Shown here: positions 6,961 through 10,427 of the stretch, one piece after another
Position numbering within the stretch: the stretch's first letter is position 1
Layout of the letters: each line of letters begins with the position of its first letter
NCBI GenBank assembly: GCA_035695265.1
Contig: DASSEM010000019.1
Location: 1-10,427, forward strand
Direction: 5' to 3'
Length of the DNA stretch: 10,427 nt
Source of the DNA: RHKX01 sp035695265
GTDB taxonomy: Bacteria > Actinomycetota > Thermoleophilia > Solirubrobacterales > 70-9
Notes under the pieces: model-generated
What the model was told of the DNA's origin: nothing
Database searches by the model: none
The model's input: only the letters and a program-made list of their open reading frames with translations
Translations under genes and position numbers: made by a program

Positions 6961-6966
6961 AACCTA
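6961..6966 (-). promoter_or_regulatory. Putative -10 box for leaderless exonuclease mRNA
   Basis: TAGGTT on the minus strand occupies -12 to -7 relative to the A of the exonuclease ATG (6954). This is the spacing expected when transcription starts at the start codon itself. No -35 match is evident in the GC-rich DNA upstream, and no Shine-Dalgarno sequence is present. Confidence 0.45.
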
Positions 6967-7023
6967 GCGCGACGGGTTCGCGCGGGCGCCGCGGTCGCGG
7001 GGCGCGGCGATCTCGGGCAGGAT

Positions 7024-7028
7024 GGAGG
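7024..7028 (+). promoter_or_regulatory. Ribosome binding site of the TraR/DksA-like gene
   Basis: GGAGG lies six bases before the ATG at 7035 and fixes this start. The same open frame continues upstream to 6894, but those codons lie opposite the exonuclease gene and encode only Arg-rich low-complexity sequence. Confidence 0.7.
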
Positions 7029-7034
7029 CCAGCG

Positions 7035-7388
7035 ATGGCAGAGCCCCATCCAGACCCGCCCGACGCCGCGGCCATCGGCGCGACCCTGGGGGAGCGGCTC
7101 GGCGAGGTCCGCGAGCGTCTCGCGGCGCTGAAGAAGCCGCCGGAGCGCGGCTCGGGCATCGGCTTCGGCAAGCGGATCGGCGACGGCACCAGCGAGGCGA
7201 TCGACCGTTTAAGCGACGTCGGCGTCGCCGATAGCCTCGAGGCGATCGAGGCTCGCCTCGAGCGGGCGCTGGAGAAGCTCGAGGATGGGAGCTACGGCAC
7301 CTGCGACGGGTGCGGCGCCGCGCTCCCGGCGGGCCGTCTGCGCAGCGTCCCCGAGAGCGCGCTCTGCCTGGACTGCGCCAGGAAGTGA
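7035..7388 (+). CDS. TraR/DksA-type C4 zinc-finger protein
   Basis: A 117-residue protein of the TraR/DksA/YocK group. The C-terminus has the typical finger GSYGTCDGCGAALPAGRLRSVPESALCLDC with Cys90, Cys93, Cys111 and Cys114 all present. Before it are two helical stretches (about 17-34 and 66-84, rich in Glu, Arg and Leu) joined by a Gly-rich linker (about 38-52, GSGIGFGKRIGDG). Family members bind RNA polymerase through its secondary channel and change initiation, but many short homologues have no tested role. I do not see the DksA coiled-coil tip Asp-Ala pair clearly, so an effect like that of DksA is not assured. A strong GGAGG site fixes the start. It is divergent from the exonuclease gene (80 bp between starts) and converges with the ABC permease gene, with 10 bp between stops. 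Confidence 0.88.
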   Translation: MAEPHPDPPDAAAIGATLGERLGEVRERLAALKKPPERGSGIGFGKRIGDGTSEAIDRLSDVGVADSLEAIEARLERALEKLEDGSYGTCDGCGAALPAGRLRSVPESALCLDCARK

Positions 7389-7398
7389 GCGCTCGGCC

Positions 7399-8166
7399 CT
7401 AGTCGATCAGGCGGCCGGTGAGCTGCCGGATCGCCAGCCGCCACATCACGAACGCCAGCGCCACGAGGCCGGCGAGCCGGAGCAGGTCGGTCCACTCGAA
7501 CCCGAACGCCGCGTTGCGGACGAGGACGACGAGCTGGTGCAGCGGGTTCAGCTGGGAGAGGACCTGAGCCCACTCGGGGAGCTGGTCGATCGGGAAGAAC
7601 GTCCCCGCGAGCAGGAACATCGGCGTGATCACGAGCGTCGTCACGTAGTTGAACTGGTCGATCTTCGCGACGCTGCCGGCGACGGCGACCCCGAAGCCCG
7701 CGAAGGCGAGCGCGGTCACGAACGAGAAGATCGGGACGAGCAGCATGCCCGGGGCGGGGTCGAGGCCGAAGCCGATCGTGACCACCAACGGAAAGGTTCC
7801 GAAGACCGCGGCACGGAGGCCGATCCAGAGCATCTCGCCGCTGACCAGCTCCTCGACGTCGACCGGCGCGGCGAGGATCGCGTCGTAGGTGCGCTGGAAG
7901 CGGTGCTTGACGAACGTGCCGAACATCGCCGGCAGGGCGCTCGCGAAGACGACCGCAGTGGCGACCATCCCGGTCCCGACGAACTCGACGTAGTCGATGC
8001 CGTCGACCTGCGTGACGAGCGTCGTGCCGAGGCCGAGGCCGAACGCGAACAGGTAGACCATCGGCTCGATCAGGCTCGAGAACGTCGTGCTGCGCCAGAA
8101 GGTCCTGAAGTTGGCGACCTCGCGGCTCATCACGCCGAGGACGGCGGCGGGCTCGATGCGCCTCAT
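7399..8166 (-). CDS. ABC-2 type exporter permease (NodJ/DrrB-like)
   Basis: A 255-residue inner-membrane subunit of an ABC exporter. It has a cytoplasmic N-terminus (about 1-28), then about six hydrophobic segments near 33-50, 62-83, 115-135, 140-166, 173-192 and 228-246. The ABC-2 signature is clear in the second half: TPMFLLAGTFFPIDQLPEWAQVLSQLNPLHQLVVLVR (about 181-217). EPMVYLFAFGLGLG near the start matches the NodJ/DrrB group. These proteins form dimers with an ATPase and export drugs, polysaccharide precursors or lipids; the substrate here is unknown. The ATG overlaps the stop codon of the ATPase gene (ATGA), so the two should be made together. The stop lies 10 bp from the end of the converging TraR-like gene. 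Confidence 0.93.
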   Translation of the reverse strand: MRRIEPAAVLGVMSREVANFRTFWRSTTFSSLIEPMVYLFAFGLGLGTTLVTQVDGIDYVEFVGTGMVATAVVFASALPAMFGTFVKHRFQRTYDAILAAPVDVEELVSGEMLWIGLRAAVFGTFPLVVTIGFGLDPAPGMLLVPIFSFVTALAFAGFGVAVAGSVAKIDQFNYVTTLVITPMFLLAGTFFPIDQLPEWAQVLSQLNPLHQLVVLVRNAAFGFEWTDLLRLAGLVALAFVMWRLAIRQLTGRLID

Positions 8167-9053
8167 TCGAGCTCCTCCCCGGTGAGCTCGACGAACACGT
8201 CCTCGAGCGAGCTCGGGCGGATGATCGCGTCCTCGGGCACGAGCCCGTCCGGCGCCCGCTCGCAGCCGACGATCACCAGCGCCGGCCCTGCCGAGCGGAC
8301 CCCGAGCCCGGCCGCCACGGCCGCCCGGCGGACCTCGGCGCGGCGCTCCGGCGGCGCGTAGTACTCGGCCGTGCGCCTGCCGGCGTGCTCGGCGATCAGA
8401 GCGCCCGGCCGGCCGCGGGCGATCACCTTCCCCTGCGCCATCAGCGCCACCTCGTCGGCGAGCCGCTCCGCCTCCTCGATGTAGTGCGTGGACATCAGGA
8501 TCGTCGTCCCCTCGGCGCGCAGCCCCTCGATCAGGGTCCAGATCTCGGCCCGGATCTGCGGGTCGAGCCCGACCGTCGGCTCGTCGAGGAGGACCAGTCG
8601 CGGCCTGTGGACGAGGCCGCGCGCGATCAGAAGCCGGCGCCGCATCCCGCCCGAGAGCTCGTCGACGGCGTCGCCGCGGCGGTCACTGAGCCGGGCGAGC
8701 GCCAGCGCGCGATCGACGGCCGCGCCGATGTCGCCGACCCGGTAGAGCCGCGCGAAGACGGCGAGGTTCTCCTCGACGGTGACGTCGATGTCCAGGTTGT
8801 CGAGCTGCGGCACCACGCCCATCCGCGCCCGCGCCTCCTTCGACTCGGCCGGCAGCTCGTAGCCGAGCGCGCGGAGACTGCCGCCATCGGCGATCGCCTG
8901 ACCGGTCAATAGCCGCATCGTCGTCGATTTGCCGGCCCCGTTGGGACCGAGCAGGCCGAGGCAGAACCCCTCCGGAACCGTGAGGTCGAGCCCGTCCACG
9001 GCCCGGATCGGCCCGAACGTCTTGACCACCTGCTGCAACTCGATCGCCGCCAT
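8163..9053 (-). CDS. ABC exporter ATP-binding subunit (DrrA/NodI-like)
   Basis: A 296-residue cytoplasmic ATPase that powers the permease encoded next to it. All nucleotide-binding motifs are intact: Walker A GPNGAGKST (36-44), Q-loop Gln83 in VVPQLDNLD, signature LSGGM (133-137), Walker B LVLLDE with Asp157 and Glu158, D-loop GLDP and His190 in STHYIEEAERLADEV. The C-terminal 90 or so residues, ending VFVELTGEELE, are the extension common in DrrA/NodI-type exporters. The ATG at 9053 is chosen because it begins the standard MAAIELQQVVKTFG strand and has AAGGTGG seven bases upstream; the open frame reaches 9251 but would cross the divergent TetR gene. The TetR gene next door is the obvious candidate regulator (inference). 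Confidence 0.95.
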   Translation of the reverse strand: MAAIELQQVVKTFGPIRAVDGLDLTVPEGFCLGLLGPNGAGKSTTMRLLTGQAIADGGSLRALGYELPAESKEARARMGVVPQLDNLDIDVTVEENLAVFARLYRVGDIGAAVDRALALARLSDRRGDAVDELSGGMRRRLLIARGLVHRPRLVLLDEPTVGLDPQIRAEIWTLIEGLRAEGTTILMSTHYIEEAERLADEVALMAQGKVIARGRPGALIAEHAGRRTAEYYAPPERRAEVRRAAVAAGLGVRSAGPALVIVGCERAPDGLVPEDAIIRPSSLEDVFVELTGEELE

Positions 9054-9060
9054 CGGCTCG

Positions 9061-9067
9061 CCACCTT
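9061..9067 (-). promoter_or_regulatory. Ribosome binding site of the ABC ATPase gene
   Basis: AAGGTGG on the minus strand with seven bases before the ATG at 9053. It settles the start in favour of 9053 over longer frames. Confidence 0.65.
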
Positions 9068-9092
9068 GGCACACGGCGCCGCGCGGTAGCCG

Positions 9093-9101
9093 GTCTAGAC
9101 T
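9093..9101 (+). promoter_or_regulatory. Putative TetR-gene -10 box overlapping a small palindrome
   Basis: GTCTAGAC (9093-9100) is a perfect 8-bp palindrome, and TAGACT (9096-9101) within it fits a -10 box for the TetR gene. It sits in the divergent gap between exporter and regulator. A TetR dimer bound here could block its own promoter and perhaps the exporter's, but eight bases is shorter than most TetR operators and nothing proves binding. Confidence 0.35.
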
Positions 9102-9125
9102 CGCCGGACCCTGGGATCGCGACCG

Positions 9126-9701
9126 CTGACAAGCGAGAGGGCGCTTCGTCGCCGCGACCAGCTCCTCGAGGTCGCCCTCGAGGAGTTTCTCGCCCGTGAC
9201 TACGACGAGGTCGCGGTCGATGACGTCGCCGAGCGGGGCGGGGTCTCGCACGGGCTCGTCTTCCAGTACTTCGGCTCCAAGAAGGGTCTCTACATCGCCG
9301 CCCTCGAGCCGCTGCTTGCCGGCTTTCAGGCGCGCATGGAGTCCGCTCCCGACGGCCTCGGGGTCGAGCAGCGCCTACGCCACGCGGTCGGCAGCTACTA
9401 CGACGACGCCACCGCCCATCCCGCCGGCTACCGCTCACTGATGGCGGGCGGCGGCGGCTTCCGCGAGGTCTTCAACCGGATCGAGGCGCAGCGCTGGGAG
9501 GAGATCGGGCTGATCGCATCGCTCACCGGACTCGACGTCGGGCGTGCCGACGTCCGCGTCGTCCTGCGCGGCTGGGTCGGCTTTCTGGAGGGCGCGATCC
9601 TCGCCTCTCTCGATCGTCCCCACACCGACCGCGAGACGCTGATCGACGCCGCGATCGCCGTCTTCGAGGCCGGCCTCGCGACGCTCCGGGCCACGGCGTA
9701 G
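9126..9701 (+). CDS. TetR-family transcriptional regulator with an apparent CTG start
   Basis: A DNA-binding repressor-type protein, about 191 residues from a CTG at 9126. The N-terminal domain is a clear TetR helix-turn-helix: RRDQLLEVALEEFLARDYDEVAVDDVAERGGVSHGLVFQYFGSKKGLYIAAL, with the recognition helix around residues 40-48. The C-terminal part (about 60-191) is the helical ligand-binding and dimer domain, with no family-specific motif I can name. The frame opens after a TAG at 9096-9098, and no ATG, GTG or TTG occurs before the helix-turn-helix; CTG at 9111 or 9126 are the only near-standard choices. The first usual start, ATG at 9336, would remove the whole DNA-binding domain. It is divergent from the ABC exporter and followed within about 10 bp by a hydrolase gene, so it likely controls one or both. 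A sequence error near the 5' end is an alternative explanation for the missing start. Confidence 0.85.
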   Translation: MTSERALRRRDQLLEVALEEFLARDYDEVAVDDVAERGGVSHGLVFQYFGSKKGLYIAALEPLLAGFQARMESAPDGLGVEQRLRHAVGSYYDDATAHPAGYRSLMAGGGGFREVFNRIEAQRWEEIGLIASLTGLDVGRADVRVVLRGWVGFLEGAILASLDRPHTDRETLIDAAIAVFEAGLATLRATA

Positions 9702-9711
9702 GGTGGAGCCG

Positions 9712-10427
9712 GTGGCGCCCGGATCAGACAGCGACTTCGAGGCCTGGGAGGTCGACCTGCACGGCCACCGCGCCGTCTATCGCGCCTGTGGCAGCGGGCC
9801 CCCGGTCGTCCTCATCCACGGCATGGTCAACTCCTCGCGGCACTGGCGCGAGGTCGCGTTGCGGCTCGCCGCGAGCCACACGGTGATCGCCCCGGACCTG
9901 ATCGGCCACGGCGACTCGGCGACCCCGCGCGGCGACTACTCGCTCGGTGCCCACGCGGCCGCGATCCGCGACCTGCTGGTGGCGATCGGCGTCGGTCCGG
10001 CGACGATCGTCGGCCACTCGCTCGGCGGCGGCGTCGCCATGCAGTACTTCTGGCAGTTCCCGGAGCGGGTCGAGCGGCTCGCCCTGGTCTCGAGTGGCGG
10101 GCTCGGCCCGGAGGTGAGCCCGATGCTCCGCGGCGCTGCCCTTCCCGGCGCGTCGCTGGCGCTGCGCGCGGCGACGGCCTCGCGGATCGTCGCGGGGCTC
10201 GAGACCCTCGCCGCCCGGCTCGAGCGCTCGGGTGCGGCGAAGGCGCCCTACGTCCGCGCGGTGATCCGGGCGATCCGGCCGCTCGGCAGCCGCGGCGGGC
10301 GGCGGGCGTTCGTCGAGACGCTGCGCTCGGTGATCGACATCCGCGGGCAGCGGGTGAGCGCGGTCGACCGCCTCTACCTGCTCGGGCCGGTGCCGGCGCT
10401 GATCGTCTGGGGAGAGCGCGACCGGAC
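9712..10427 (+). CDS. Alpha/beta hydrolase (3' end outside the window)
   Basis: An open frame reaching the window edge encodes at least 238 residues of an alpha/beta hydrolase without signal peptide. It has the oxyanion motif LIHGMVNSS (His36-Gly37), DLIGHGDS, the nucleophile elbow GHSLGGG with Ser103, a helical lid (about 135-215) and the acid Asp237 in VWGERD; the catalytic His lies beyond the window. The pattern is like epoxide hydrolase, haloperoxidase-type and ester hydrolases, so the substrate cannot be named. The GTG at 9712 is used here, with GGAG close upstream; an in-frame GTG at 9703, 1 bp after the TetR stop, is an equally possible start. Tight spacing indicates co-transcription with the TetR gene. 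Confidence 0.88.
   Translation, partial: MAPGSDSDFEAWEVDLHGHRAVYRACGSGPPVVLIHGMVNSSRHWREVALRLAASHTVIAPDLIGHGDSATPRGDYSLGAHAAAIRDLLVAIGVGPATIVGHSLGGGVAMQYFWQFPERVERLALVSSGGLGPEVSPMLRGAALPGASLALRAATASRIVAGLETLAARLERSGAAKAPYVRAVIRAIRPLGSRGGRRAFVETLRSVIDIRGQRVSAVDRLYLLGPVPALIVWGERDR

Noticed and set aside
7285..8361. Plus-strand open frame across the ABC permease
   Set aside because: It is rich in Asp/Glu/Arg low-complexity runs and lies opposite a well-supported ABC-2 permease and ATPase.
9054..9251. Longer N-terminus for the ABC ATPase
   Set aside because: It would cover the divergent TetR gene; the ATG at 9053 has its own ribosome site and begins the standard ATPase fold.

Overview
The window is about 10.4 kb of very GC-rich chromosomal DNA, with strong G/C preference at third codon positions, GTG/TTG starts and almost no AT-rich sequence. 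This composition, together with the gene families (DUF3159 membrane protein, DrrA/NodI-type exporter, actinobacterial-style stand-alone 5'-3' exonuclease, TraR/DksA zinc-finger protein), suggests a high-GC actinobacterium. A Thermoleophilia/Solirubrobacterales-like lineage is my best guess, but this is inference, not proof. I see no rRNA, tRNA, IS element, phage gene or CRISPR array; the region looks like ordinary, densely packed chromosome.

Layout. (a) 1-1504, plus strand: the last codons of an upstream gene, overlapped by a secreted lipoprotein of the S33 alpha/beta-hydrolase (tripeptidyl aminopeptidase-like) family. (b) 4336-1507, minus strand: DUF3159 membrane protein, then an EamA/DMT transporter (stop/start overlap), then after a 56-bp gap with a GC-rich hairpin an exported LIP-type lipase that converges on the S33 gene with 2 bp between stops. 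(c) 4382-5910, plus strand: a YCII-domain protein and an unusual protein joining an SCP2-like lipid-binding domain to an alpha/beta hydrolase. (d) 5911-6096: a non-coding gap between converging genes that holds a nested, AT-rich perfect palindrome, the most out-of-place sequence here. (e) 6954-6097, minus strand: a stand-alone FEN-like 5'-3' exonuclease; divergent from it is a small TraR/DksA-type protein (7035-7388). (f) 9053-7399, minus strand: a two-gene ABC-2 exporter (ATPase plus permease, ATGA overlap). (g) 9126-10427, plus strand: a TetR regulator, divergent from the exporter and apparently starting with CTG, closely followed by a fourth alpha/beta hydrolase that runs off the window.

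How the genes may work together. The TetR gene, the exporter and the adjacent hydrolase form a familiar regulator/efflux/modifying-enzyme neighbourhood, and the short divergent gap contains a palindrome over a likely -10 box. Four of the gene sets belong to lipid, ester or peptide hydrolysis, two of them exported. Several genes lack a Shine-Dalgarno sequence and instead have a TAGNNT box just upstream of the start codon, suggesting leaderless or near-leaderless transcription. I found no clear evidence of a new multi-gene system. The best leads are the nested palindrome, the SCP2-hydrolase fusion, the altered metal-site residue in the exonuclease and the non-canonical TetR start.
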